This document shows positions 1 to 7,984 of a stretch of 64,000 nucleotides of DNA, one piece after another. The position numbers and the translations under genes are program-made. The notes beneath the pieces were generated by a model that was not told the origin of the DNA, made no database searches, and was given only the letters and a program-made list of their open reading frames with translations. The stretch's first letter is position 1. Every line of letters begins with the position of its first letter. Source of the stretch: Chloroflexia bacterium SDU3-3 (GTDB lineage: Bacteria > Chloroflexota > Chloroflexia > Chloroflexales > Roseiflexaceae). The DNA is taken from assembly GCA_009268125.1 (NCBI GenBank), contig WBOU01000004.1:84494-148493 (forward strand), given 5' to 3'.

Positions 1-2080
1 GGGCCGTGGGTGCGGCGGGCTTGGGGCGCGGGATGCGCGTGGCCCACTCCATCCACACCTGCCACGGCACCTGCGCGGCCAGCGCATCGCCGGGTGGCAG
101 CGCCGACCAGGCCAGCAGGCGGGCATCAAAGCGGCTCCAGCTATCGATCACCCAGCGGCGGAAGCGGCGGCGGAAGAACTCGTTGCGCACCCAGTCGTAG
201 AGCCTGCGCGGCGGGCTGAGCAGCGCGCGCCAGAAGCGGCGGCGGATCTGATGGCCGGTGCTCAGGCCAGCGTCGGCATCCTTGTTCAGCAGCCAGCGCA
301 CGTAGGGCAGCCACAGCGGCGACAAGAAGGCAGTGAGCGCCGCAATGATCGCCAGCATGGGCACCGTACCCCACATCAGGCGCTGGTAGTAGGGGATCTC
401 CTTGCGCGGCAGCACCTCGGGCATGGGTGGGATGTCCTCGCGCTCCCACACCACGATGCCGTTCTCTAGCCGCTGCAGCTGGTGCCAGCCCGAGAAGAAC
501 AGCAGCGGGTCGTAGAACTGGTCGTTCGAGAAGATAAACTTGAGATTATACTTCTCGGGCATGGCGATAAACTGCTGGAGCGAGCCGATGCCGGGGATGC
601 CGCTATACTTCGCACCCTCCAGCCGCTCCACCGGCGTGCTGGTCATCTCGGGCAGGCGGCGGGCCGAGTGGTAGTTGCCATCTACCGAGCTGGCGGTGGT
701 CTGGGCCGAAAGCCAGGCCATCTGATCGCCGAAGCCCAGCGTCATGAACCGCCAACGCGCGTGCTGATCTTTCTCTAGGAAGGTCACAATCGGCTGCACG
801 TCGATCGGGTCGGGCTGGAAGCGGCGGAACTGGGTGAGGTTGGCCACGAAGACCGTCACCAGCAGGTAGGCCAGCAGCAGCCCCAGCTGCACCATGCGCC
901 AGGTGATATCGCCAAACTGCTCGCGGGTGTAGCGGGCTAGCCGCCCGTGGCGCAGGCTGACCACAAACTCGCCCAGCAGCGGCATCATGGTGATTGCCGC
1001 CCAGAACGTGAAACGGTCGAGCGTCAGCACGTCGAACGCGCCGCCCAGCAGCATCTTGGGGAAGGGCGTGGTGCCGCCGGTGCCTAGGAACACCAGCATC
1101 GCCAGCGACAGAGTCATGGGCCAGGCCTTGGTGGTTATACCCTTGAAAAAGGCGTAGGGCAGCGCCACCAGCGAGAGGCCGTAGGGCACCAGCCAGAACA
1201 CCAGCCCGGCGGCGGTGTTCACAATAAACGAGTCGCGCGAGGCGTGCGGGATGGTCACCTGGGTGATCGGGTCGGCCTTGCTCCATAGCCAGTAGGGCAG
1301 CACCACCAGGATCAGCGCCCCGACCAGGCCGGGGCCATAGACCGCCGCCCGCAGCACGATCGGCAGCACGCGGCGCGCGCGGCGCACCACCAGCGGGCGC
1401 AGGTTCTGCCAGGTGATCTTGGCGGGGCGCTCGCCCGGCTCGTCGGGCAGCGGCGCGCTGAAGGCCTCGAAGAAGGCCGCCGCGATCACCGGGGCCACAA
1501 AGAACACCGCGCCGAACAGCGTGGTCACGTGGTGGCCAGCGGTGGTGGCCGCATTCAGCAGCCAGGCCGTGATCAGCCAGCGCACGTGGCCGGTGTCCAG
1601 CCAGCGCCGCACGAAGGGCAGCGCGTTCAGCAGGAAGCCCAGCGAGAACATGGTGGGCAGCTGGCCGAACACGTGTACCGTCTCGGCGACACACGACGAG
1701 AAGACCAGGAGCAGAGCGGCGTAGCCAGCCGCCTCCTCGCTCACCCAGATCTTCGCGAAGCGGTAGATGCCCACCGTCACATTCAGCACGGCCAGCGTGG
1801 CCACGATCGCGAAGGCGTTCTGAAGCCCGACGGCGTAGGAGAGCAGCGCGATCGACTGCTGTGAGCCGGGGGGATAGCTGGTCATGGTGAAACCGGTGTA
1901 CCAGCGCGGCTCCCAGTGGTCGAACCAGTAGCGGGCGTAGTGGTCGGCGAAAAAGATGTGGACGTAGGCGTCGTAGGTGTGCTTGTAGCTGCCACTGACC
2001 AGCAGGCTGCCGTGAAACACCAGCGCCGTGGCCAGCGCCAGAAACAGGTAGGGGTTGTAGCGCGCGAGCAAGGATCGCAT
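1..2080 (-). CDS. GT-C-like multi-pass membrane protein (partial, runs off left edge)
   Basis: One reading frame stays open from an ATG at 2080 to the window start (693 codons, no stop), so the C-terminus is missing. The N-terminus has a hydrophobic segment (about residues 10-30), then an acidic YDAYVH loop and the stretch WEPRWYTGF..SYPPGSQ. That pattern is typical of large membrane proteins of the 6-pyruvoyl-tetrahydropterin-synthase-related/GT-C class, where an Asp in the first loop binds a lipid-phosphate sugar donor. About 10 further hydrophobic segments follow, then a soluble part (near residues 440-540) and one more membrane segment. Likely a cell-envelope glycosyltransferase or an integral membrane protein of unknown substrate. 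The family call is from recognition and the substrate cannot be read. Confidence 0.6.
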   Translation of the reverse strand, partial: MRSLLARYNPYLFLALATALVFHGSLLVSGSYKHTYDAYVHIFFADHYARYWFDHWEPRWYTGFTMTSYPPGSQQSIALLSYAVGLQNAFAIVATLAVLNVTVGIYRFAKIWVSEEAAGYAALLLVFSSCVAETVHVFGQLPTMFSLGFLLNALPFVRRWLDTGHVRWLITAWLLNAATTAGHHVTTLFGAVFFVAPVIAAAFFEAFSAPLPDEPGERPAKITWQNLRPLVVRRARRVLPIVLRAAVYGPGLVGALILVVLPYWLWSKADPITQVTIPHASRDSFIVNTAAGLVFWLVPYGLSLVALPYAFFKGITTKAWPMTLSLAMLVFLGTGGTTPFPKMLLGGAFDVLTLDRFTFWAAITMMPLLGEFVVSLRHGRLARYTREQFGDITWRMVQLGLLLAYLLVTVFVANLTQFRRFQPDPIDVQPIVTFLEKDQHARWRFMTLGFGDQMAWLSAQTTASSVDGNYHSARRLPEMTSTPVERLEGAKYSGIPGIGSLQQFIAMPEKYNLKFIFSNDQFYDPLLFFSGWHQLQRLENGIVVWEREDIPPMPEVLPRKEIPYYQRLMWGTVPMLAIIAALTAFLSPLWLPYVRWLLNKDADAGLSTGHQIRRRFWRALLSPPRRLYDWVRNEFFRRRFRRWVIDSWSRFDARLLAWSALPPGDALAAQVPWQVWMEWATRIPRPKPAAPTA

Positions 2081-2234
2081 ATCGTGCCGTGTGTGCTAGG
2101 TGGGTCCGCAGGGCGCGCAGTATCCGGTGCGCTGCTAGTGTATCGCACGGGCGGCAACGACGCTGCGGCGTAGGATGACAGGCGGATGACAGCAGGTGCT
2201 AGGTCTGCGCAGCGGCGGGGGTGCCTGAGAGGGG

Positions 2235-2282
2235 CGCGCAGCAAAAAAGCCCCGCCGCGTGGGCGAGGCTTTTGCTGCGCGG
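2235..2282 (-). terminator. Rho-independent terminator after the receiver/RodZ-like gene
   Basis: A long stem with arms CGCGCAGCAAAA and TTTTGCTGCGCG encloses a second GC stem. On the minus strand the inner stem is followed by a run of six T. It lies 8 bases beyond the stop codon at 2290. The A-run/T-run symmetry could also let it work on the plus strand. Confidence 0.75.
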
Positions 2283-2289
2283 TCGTCGA

Positions 2290-3468
2290 TCAGCGGCGCG
2301 GGCGCGGGGTGCGCGTGGGTGTCGGCGTGATCGTCGGTGTCGGCGTGATCGTCGGGGTGGCCGTGGGTGTGGGCGTGTTGGTCGGGGTGGCCGTGGCCGT
2401 GGGCGTGGGCGTGTTGGTCGGCGTCGGGGTGGCCGTGGGCGTCGGGGTGGGCGAGCGCACCAGGGCCATGGCGCTGCTGGCCAAGCTGGGCACGGCGGTG
2501 GGGGCGAACATATTCAGCGCGCCGATCAGCAGCGCCGCCACCACCAGCGCCGCCACCACCGCGATGGCCGTGGTGGCCACGCGCGGCAGGCGGTAGGGCA
2601 GCGGCTTACCGCCCAGCGCCAGCGGCGGATCGATCGGCGCGCTGTAGTGCAGCCTGCGGTACTCCTCCGCCGCGCTGGAAGTGTTCACGCCCAGGTAGGT
2701 CGCGTAGCGCTTCAGCAGCTCCTCGGCCAGCGGGCCGCGCGGCAGCAGCGAGAACTTCTCCTCCTCCATCGCCTGGATGTAGTGCATGCGCAGCTTGCTC
2801 TCAAGCTCGGCCTGCACCAGCGTGATGCGGCGGCGGATGCGCGCGGTGCGCAGGCGCTCGCCCAGCGGCAGGGCCTCAAGCTCCTCGCTGCTCAGCTCCA
2901 TGGCGGCGCGCTCCTGGTCGTTCAGCATGCGCTGCTCTTCGCCGAACGACATGAACACCGGCTCCTCCTCGCTCTTGCGGCGGGTGGAGCGCTCGCCCAG
3001 GCGCTGCGATGCGGCGATGTCGGCCAGGGTGGGCGGCGCGGCGGGCGGCGCGGCTTCGGGGGCGGGCGGCGCGGCTTCGGGGGCCGCCTGGGGCGGCTCG
3101 GGCACCCAGCGGCCGGGGGCGGCGCGCAGGTGCACCCGCAGCCGGGCCAGCAGCTCGCTGGCGCGGTAGGGCAGGGCCAGGTAGTCGATCGCGCCCGCAT
3201 CCAGCCCGCGCACCACATCCTCCTCTAGCCCGCGGTCGCTGATCGCGATCACCGGCACCCGCTGCGCGAGGCGGGTGATCAGCGCCCAGCCGCCGCCCTC
3301 CTCCAGCATCGGGTCCACCAGCGCCAGATCGGGCTGCGACTCGTCGAGCGCGCGCTCGGCGGAGGCGCTGTCCATCGCGCGCACCACATGGTAGCCCGCC
3401 TCGGCCAGCTGGTCGGCCAGGTGGCTCAGCAGGGTGGCGTCATCATTTACAGCAAGTATGGTTGGCAA
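2290..3468 (-). CDS. Receiver domain fused to RodZ-like HTH, membrane segment and Pro-Thr tail
   Basis: The 392-residue protein starts at a TTG (3466-3468) with AAGGTGA just upstream. Residues 1-115 are a CheY-like receiver: acidic pocket N8-D9-D10 and phospho-acceptor Asp52. The usual Lys of the KPF/KPY motif is Leu99 (LALPY), so phosphorylation chemistry may be altered. A Pro/Ala-rich linker leads to a RodZ/HTH_25-like helix-turn-helix (about 205-275, motif LGERLRTARIRRRI). A single membrane helix follows (about 300-325, VATTAIAVVAALVVAALL). The last 60 residues are nearly pure PT repeats from 12- to 18-bp DNA repeats. This gives a cytoplasmic sensor/DNA-binding part tethered to an extracytoplasmic tail, consistent with a role in envelope or cell-shape control; that role is inference. 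Confidence 0.7.
   Translation of the reverse strand: MPTILAVNDDATLLSHLADQLAEAGYHVVRAMDSASAERALDESQPDLALVDPMLEEGGGWALITRLAQRVPVIAISDRGLEEDVVRGLDAGAIDYLALPYRASELLARLRVHLRAAPGRWVPEPPQAAPEAAPPAPEAAPPAAPPTLADIAASQRLGERSTRRKSEEEPVFMSFGEEQRMLNDQERAAMELSSEELEALPLGERLRTARIRRRITLVQAELESKLRMHYIQAMEEEKFSLLPRGPLAEELLKRYATYLGVNTSSAAEEYRRLHYSAPIDPPLALGGKPLPYRLPRVATTAIAVVAALVVAALLIGALNMFAPTAVPSLASSAMALVRSPTPTPTATPTPTNTPTPTATATPTNTPTPTATPTITPTPTITPTPTRTPRPRR
2300..2455. repeat. Low-complexity GTSGGNGT repeats coding the Pro-Thr tail
   Basis: Degenerate tandem repeats such as GTGGGCGTGTTGGTCGG lie inside the 3' end of the receiver/RodZ-like gene. On the minus strand they encode TPTPTxTPTPT. Such tails vary in length between strains by slippage and usually form extended extracellular linkers. 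Confidence 0.75.
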
Positions 3469-3676
3469 CGGTTCACCTTATCCACAACAGAGCGCCCATC
3501 AGCCGCCCGGCGCGGTGCCGCGAGCGCGGGCCTGCAGCCGGCCCGCTGTGGGAGCATGCGAGGGTGCGTCGAAAGCATCACCGACGCCTGCAGCCTCGGG
3601 CCACAGGATGGGTCATATGGATGCTATAAACCGCCAGAGTTCCGCATCACCACGCGGAAAATGTCTTGTCTGATCT

Positions 3677-3705
3677 TTGACACGACACTAGCGGCGCGTT
3701 ATTAT
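3677..3705 (+). promoter_or_regulatory. Sigma70-type promoter of the DapB-like dehydrogenase gene
   Basis: TTGACA (3677-3682), a 17-base spacer and TATTAT (3700-3705). The predicted start is about 30 bases before the AAAGGAG ribosome site and the ATG at 3742. The rest of the divergent gap 3469-3676 shows no gene. Confidence 0.7.
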
Positions 3706-3741
3706 AGCACAGCCCGCTGAGGGCCGACAAAGGAGACTAGC

Positions 3742-4728
3742 ATGGCAACACGTATTATCTGTTACGGTCTTGGCCCAATTGGGCTGGGTATTGCGAAGCT
3801 CGCACGCACGCGTACGAATATCGAGATCGTTGGGGCGGTGGATGTGGACCCGTCGAAAGTTGGGCGTGATCTCGGCGAGGTGCTGGGCGGCGAGAAGATC
3901 GGCGTGACGATCACCGACAGCATCACCAAGCTGGCCGATCTGAATGCGGATGTTGTCCTCCACGCCACCGGATCGGCGCTTGCCCGCGTGGCATCGCAGT
4001 TCACCGAGATCATGTCGATCGGCGCAAATATCGTCTCCACCTGCGAGGAGCTTTCCTACCCGTGGACGGCCCAGCCCGCGCTGGCCGCCGAGCTGGATGC
4101 CGCCGCCCGCAAGGCTGGCGTCACCCTGATCGGCACGGGTGTGAACCCCGGCTACGCCATGGACGCCCTGCCGCTGATGCTGACCGCGCCCTGCGCCTCC
4201 GTCGACTCGGTGCGCGTGCTGCGCGTGGTGGACGCCGCGCGCCGCCGCGGCCCGCTGCAGAAGAAGGTCGGCGCTGGCCTCACCCCCGAGCAGTTCGCCG
4301 AGCAGGTCAAGGCCGGCACGGTGCGCCACGTCGGCCTGCCCGAGTCGCTGCATATGCTGGCCACCTCGCTGGGCTGGGAGCTGAGCCGCACCGAGGATGT
4401 CATCCAGCCCATGATCGCCGATGCGGCGATCACCACCGAGTTCGCCCACGTCGAGCCGGGCCAGGTTGCGGGCGTGCACCAGATCGCGCGCGGCTTCTGC
4501 GGCGACCGCGAGGTGATCAACCTGGAGCTGCGCATGTACCTCGGCGCGCCCGACGCGCAGGACACCGTGGAGATCGCGGGCAACCCGCCGGTGAAGATGA
4601 CCATCCAGGGCGGCCTGCACGGCGACGTGGCCACGGCGGCCATGGTGGTCAACACTATCACCAGCGTGCTGCGCGCCGCCCCCGGGCTGGCCAGCATGGC
4701 CGATGCCCCCATGGCCCACTACTGGTAG
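3742..4728 (+). CDS. NAD(P)-dependent dehydrogenase, DapB/2,4-diaminopentanoate dehydrogenase-like
   Basis: 328 residues, ATG preceded by AAAGGAG at good spacing. The N-terminus RIICYGLGPIGLGIAKL is a Rossmann dinucleotide-binding motif. The following VDVDPSKVGRDLGEVLG matches the dihydrodipicolinate-reductase N-domain. The overall layout (GTGVNPGYAMDALPLML near residue 130) matches the Ord/2,4-diaminopentanoate dehydrogenase group of amine dehydrogenases rather than true DapB, which lacks that second half. It probably oxidises or reduces an amino-acid-derived amine/imine. It stands alone; no ornithine-fermentation partners are next to it, so the substrate is open. Confidence 0.7.
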   Translation: MATRIICYGLGPIGLGIAKLARTRTNIEIVGAVDVDPSKVGRDLGEVLGGEKIGVTITDSITKLADLNADVVLHATGSALARVASQFTEIMSIGANIVSTCEELSYPWTAQPALAAELDAAARKAGVTLIGTGVNPGYAMDALPLMLTAPCASVDSVRVLRVVDAARRRGPLQKKVGAGLTPEQFAEQVKAGTVRHVGLPESLHMLATSLGWELSRTEDVIQPMIADAAITTEFAHVEPGQVAGVHQIARGFCGDREVINLELRMYLGAPDAQDTVEIAGNPPVKMTIQGGLHGDVATAAMVVNTITSVLRAAPGLASMADAPMAHYW

Positions 4729-4741
4729 GCCAGCGCAACAC

Positions 4742-4773
4742 GGCCTGGGGGCGGCAGCTGCCGCCCCCAGGCC
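4742..4773. terminator. Perfect 32-base palindrome between convergent genes
   Basis: GGCCTGGGGGCGGCAG followed directly by its reverse complement. It sits between the stop of the plus-strand dehydrogenase (4728) and the stop of a small minus-strand gene (4800). There is no clear T-run, so it may act as a bidirectional terminator or mRNA 3' stabiliser. Confidence 0.6.
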
Positions 4774-4799
4774 TGCCCCGTGCCGGGTTCTGCCCTCGG

Positions 4800-5009
4800 C
4801 TAGCGCTCGCCCACGGCCCGCTCGCGCACCGGCTGCTCGCAATGATCGCCGCGCTGCCCGTGGTCGTGCTGGAATGAGCGGAACATCCGCCGCTCGTGGA
4901 TAAAGTCGGGCGAGCCGACCTCGCAGCTGCGCGGCGCTTCGCGCAGGGCATCCTGGCCGCCCTGCTGCTCGCCCTGCTGCCGCTGCTGCTCATGGCGCTC
5001 TTCGCTCAT
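4800..5009 (-). CDS. Small Gln/Arg/His-rich hypothetical protein
   Basis: A 69-residue frame starts at ATG 5009 (MSEERHEQQRQQ...) with GAGGAGG seven bases upstream, one of the best ribosome sites in the region. An in-frame ATG at 5015 is less well spaced. The protein is very hydrophilic (QQGEQQGGQ, HDHGQRGDH) with two Cys and no membrane segment. I recognise no family. The good ribosome site and its position just after a palindromic terminator favour a real gene, but its composition could also come from GC-rich chance coding. Confidence 0.4.
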   Translation of the reverse strand: MSEERHEQQRQQGEQQGGQDALREAPRSCEVGSPDFIHERRMFRSFQHDHGQRGDHCEQPVRERAVGER

Positions 5010-5106
5010 AGCCATGCCTCCTCGCACGATGGGGTGCCTTTTTGGCCACGCTGCCTGACATCCCGCTGCAATCATACCAGAAACTATGCCACTATTTCTA
5101 GCTGCA

Positions 5107-5276
5107 TGTTTCACCACGAAGACGCGAGGGCACGAAGAGGAGCAAGAGCCGTTTTACCTCCAAGGCTCCAACAGAACGCTGTCATTTATCTTTACGCTTT
5201 TTCAGCCCTTGGAGTCTTGGGGTCTTGGTGGTTACAGCTCCTCGCGCCTTCGTGTCTTCGTGGTAAGAAATCAATA
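5107..5276. repeat. MITE-like inverted pair of the CACGAAG dispersed repeat
   Basis: The left end reads TTTCACCACGAAGACGCGAG and the right end is the inverse, CTTCGTGTCTTCGTGGTAAG. An internal CTTGGGGTCTTGGTGGTTA motif gives a second inner repeat. The element of about 170 bases fills most of the gap before the beta-galactosidase gene. Related motifs occur near 7495, 15480, 39562, 41305 and 43577. The rest of 5016-5406 holds no gene. Confidence 0.7.
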
Positions 5277-5406
5277 CGCCGTACCCCAACTTCTATGCTA
5301 CTATACCCCCCAACGCTGGCCACTTGCCACCATCGCGCGGGCACCCGGCTTCTGGCCAGCAGCAGCAACGTCGCTCGCGCACAGCTCGCTGAAAGAGAGA
5401 GGCCCT

Positions 5407-7428
5407 ATGACCGAACAGCCCACCACACCGCCCAGCTTCCCCTTCGCCCATATGGCCTACGGCGGCGACTACAACCCCGAGCAGTGGCCCGAGGAGACAT
5501 GGCAGGAGGACGTGCGCCTGATGCAGGAGGCCGGGGTCAACCTGGTGTCGCTCGGCATCTTCTCGTGGGCCAAGCTGGAGCCGACCCCCGGCAACTACGA
5601 CTTCGGCTGGTTCGACCGGATCATGGATCTGCTGCACGCCCACGGCGTGCGCGTGGATCTGGCCAGCGCCACCGCCTCGCCGCCGCCCTGGCTGGCCCGC
5701 CTGTACCCCGAGTCGCTGCCCGTCACCGCCGACGGCGTGACGCTGTGGCCCGGCGGGCGGCAGCACTACTGCCCCAGCAGCCCGGCCTACCGCCAGGCCG
5801 CCCAGGCCCTGGTGCGCCAGCTGGCCACCCGCTACCGCGACCACCCGGCCCTGGCCATGTGGCACATCGGCAACGAGTACGCCTGCCACGTGGCCGAGTG
5901 CTTCTGCGACGAGTCGGCCCGCGACTTCCGCGCCTGGCTCAAGCGCCGCTACGCCACGCTGGATGCCCTGAACGAGGCCTGGGGCACGGCATTCTGGAGC
6001 CAGCAGTACAGCGACTGGGAGGAGATCAACCCGCCCCGCCGCGCCCCCACCTACGCCAACCCCACCCAGCAGCTCGACTGGCGGCGCTTCTCATCCGACG
6101 CGCTGCTGGAGTGCTTCGACATGGAGCGCGCGATCATCAAGGAGCTGACGCCCGACGTGCCCGTCACCACCAACTTCATGGTGAACTTCAAGCCGCTGGA
6201 CTACTGGAAGTGGGCCGAGCACCAGGATGTGATCACGCTCGACCAATACCAAGACCCCGCCGAGGCCCACCCCGAGCTGAACGCCGCGCTCAACTGCGAC
6301 ATGATGCGCTCGCTGGGCCACGGCAGGCCCTGGCTGCTGATGGAGCAGGCCACCAGCAACGTGAACTGGCGGCCCCACAACCTGATCAAGCAGCCCGGCC
6401 AGATGCGGCTGTGGAGCCACCAGGCCATCGCGCGCGGCTCGGCGGGCCTGATGTACTTCCAGTGGCGGGCGGGCCGCGCCGGGGCCGAGAAGTACCACAG
6501 CGGCATGGTGCCCCACGGCGGCAGCGACACCCGCGTCTGGCGCGAGGTGGTGGCCCTCGGCCAGGAGCTGAAGAAGCTCGACCCGCTACTCAGCGCCAGC
6601 CTGCCCGCCGAGGTGGCCATCGTGCTCGACTGGGATAGCTGGTGGGCGCTGGAGCTGGACAGCAAGCCGTCGAAGGATGTGCAGCTGATCAGCCAGATCC
6701 ACAGCTACTACAACGTGCTGTTCCAGCGCAACATCGCCGTCGACTTCGTGCAGCCCGACGCCGATCTCTCGGCCTACCGCCTGGTGCTGGCCCCCAACCT
6801 CTACCTGGTGCGCCAGCAGGCCGCGCAGAACCTAGAGCAGTACGTGGCCCAGGGCGGCACGCTGGTGATGTCGTTCTTCAGCGGCATGGTGAACGAGCAC
6901 GAGCACATCTGGCTGGGCGGCTACCCCGCGCCCTTCCGCAAGCTGCTGGGCCTGCGCGTGGAGGAGTACGTGCCCTTCGCGCCCGAGCAGAGCATCGCGC
7001 TGGCCACCGAGAGCGACGGCCAGTTCACCGGCGATCTGTGGGCCGACGCCATCGACCTGGAGGGGGCCGAGGCGCTGGCCAGCTACACCGGCACCTTCCT
7101 GGCCGGGCGCGCCGCGATCACGCGCCACGCCTTCGGCCAGGGCGCGGCCTACTACCTGGGCACCCGGCCCACCGCCGAGGGCATGGCCTGGGTACTGGGC
7201 CGCGCCTGCGAGGATGCCGGGGTCAAGCCCGCCGCCGTCGTGCCCGCACGCATCGAGGCCGTGCGCCGCAGCGGCCCCGCTGGCGACATGCTCTATTTGC
7301 TGAACCACAGCGGCGAGCCTGCCTGGGTCACGCTCGACACCCCCGCCACCGACCTGATCACCGGTAAGCGCTGCTCGGGCGCGCTGCTGCTGGAGGTCAA
7401 CGACGTGGCCATCCTGCTGGCCGAGTAG
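5407..7428 (+). CDS. Beta-galactosidase, glycoside hydrolase family 42
   Basis: 673 residues. The ATG at 5407 was chosen because homology begins at once (GGDYNPEQWPEETWQEDVRLM) and upstream codons are repeat DNA. It is a TIM-barrel retaining glycosidase cleaving terminal beta-galactosides. Acid/base Glu157 lies in GNEYACH and nucleophile Glu313 in LLMEQATSNVNW, the standard GH42 positions. Cys residues in QHYCPSS and CHVAECFC match the metal-binding Cys cluster of many GH42 enzymes. The trimerisation domain (about 395-600) and a short C-terminal beta domain are complete. There is no signal peptide, so it is cytoplasmic and takes imported oligosaccharide. No transporter or regulator is adjacent. 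Confidence 0.92.
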   Translation: MTEQPTTPPSFPFAHMAYGGDYNPEQWPEETWQEDVRLMQEAGVNLVSLGIFSWAKLEPTPGNYDFGWFDRIMDLLHAHGVRVDLASATASPPPWLARLYPESLPVTADGVTLWPGGRQHYCPSSPAYRQAAQALVRQLATRYRDHPALAMWHIGNEYACHVAECFCDESARDFRAWLKRRYATLDALNEAWGTAFWSQQYSDWEEINPPRRAPTYANPTQQLDWRRFSSDALLECFDMERAIIKELTPDVPVTTNFMVNFKPLDYWKWAEHQDVITLDQYQDPAEAHPELNAALNCDMMRSLGHGRPWLLMEQATSNVNWRPHNLIKQPGQMRLWSHQAIARGSAGLMYFQWRAGRAGAEKYHSGMVPHGGSDTRVWREVVALGQELKKLDPLLSASLPAEVAIVLDWDSWWALELDSKPSKDVQLISQIHSYYNVLFQRNIAVDFVQPDADLSAYRLVLAPNLYLVRQQAAQNLEQYVAQGGTLVMSFFSGMVNEHEHIWLGGYPAPFRKLLGLRVEEYVPFAPEQSIALATESDGQFTGDLWADAIDLEGAEALASYTGTFLAGRAAITRHAFGQGAAYYLGTRPTAEGMAWVLGRACEDAGVKPAAVVPARIEAVRRSGPAGDMLYLLNHSGEPAWVTLDTPATDLITGKRCSGALLLEVNDVAILLAE

Positions 7429-7439
7429 CACAGGCACCC

Positions 7440-7476
7440 CACGGGCGCGGCAGGGCTACCCCTCGCCGCGCCCGTG
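7440..7476 (+). terminator. Hairpin after the beta-galactosidase gene
   Basis: Arms CACGGGCGCGGC (7440-7451) and GCCGCGCCCGTG (7465-7476) with a 13-base loop. It starts 11 bases after the stop codon. No T-run follows, so it may be a weak terminator. Confidence 0.55.
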
Positions 7477-7494
7477 CTGGGGGGAACTATATAA

Positions 7495-7745
7495 CCACAA
7501 GACGCCAGGGCACGAAGGGCAAGAGGGAAGAGGGATCGGCAAAACACAAGCCCTAACCACCTGGCCCATGCGGCGAAGGTGCTGCTTGCGCCAGCTGGCC
7601 ATATGCACGAACACCAGCCGCCAGCGAGCGGCAGAGGAACGCTCAAAATTGGGGGATCGAAGGGGGTTACACCCCCTCGCGGGGTTGCTAGGGGCTGGCC
7701 CCTAGCCGCCGCCCGCGTAGGGCATCAACCTACTAATCAAGCACC
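7495..7745 (+). repeat. Composite dispersed repeat, copy A
   Basis: Begins with a CACGAAG-type motif (ACCACAAGACGCCAGGGCAC). It continues with CCACCTGGCCCATGCGGCGA (about 7562), CTGGCCATATGCACGAACAC (about 7596) and GGAACGCTCAAAATTGGGGG (about 7636). It ends in a GC hairpin-rich tail (GGGGCTGGCCCCTAGCCGCC). The same modules in the same order occur at 28.7-28.9 kb (inverted) and 43.6-43.9 kb. No protein is supported here. Confidence 0.75.
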
Positions 7746-7882
7746 ATCGACATCAATACAAAACGAAAAAACCCAACAAACAGAAAACACTTTTTCAAAA
7801 GCAACAATGCGCCAACATATGTAGAATAACATCGCAATCCAAAAACAACAGACAATATCTAAAAGTAACATATCTCTTACAT

Positions 7883-7940
7883 CACAGACCGACACATCAA
7901 AGCCACAGACCGACACATCAAAGTCACAGACCGACACCCA
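7883..7940. repeat. 21-bp tandem repeat, about 2.7 copies
   Basis: The unit CACAGACCGACACATCAAAG plus one base (C/T) starts at 7883, 7904 and 7925; the third copy is broken after CACAGACCGACACC. It lies in an AT-rich island (about 7740-7980) that holds no gene, just upstream of the methyltransferase promoter. Confidence 0.8.
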
Positions 7941-7972
7941 AAAAACCCAACCCCAGAGCAAACAAGATCAGG

Positions 7973-7978
7973 TACAAT
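7973..7978 (+). promoter_or_regulatory. -10 box giving a probable leaderless mRNA
   Basis: TACAAT lies six bases before the ATG at 7985, so transcription would begin at or beside the start codon. No Shine-Dalgarno sequence is present. The -35 region is weak. Confidence 0.5.
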
Positions 7979-7984
7979 AGTGGC

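Noticed and set aside
603..1694. Long minus-strand frame with Arg/Ala-rich translation inside the left-edge gene
   Set aside because: It is a shadow of the true frame, which is open from 2080 to the window start and shows membrane segments and family motifs.
4896..6638. Long plus-strand frame overlapping the beta-galactosidase
   Set aside because: Composition is Arg/Ala/Pro noise, and it crosses the intergenic repeat; the GH42 frame has catalytic motifs.
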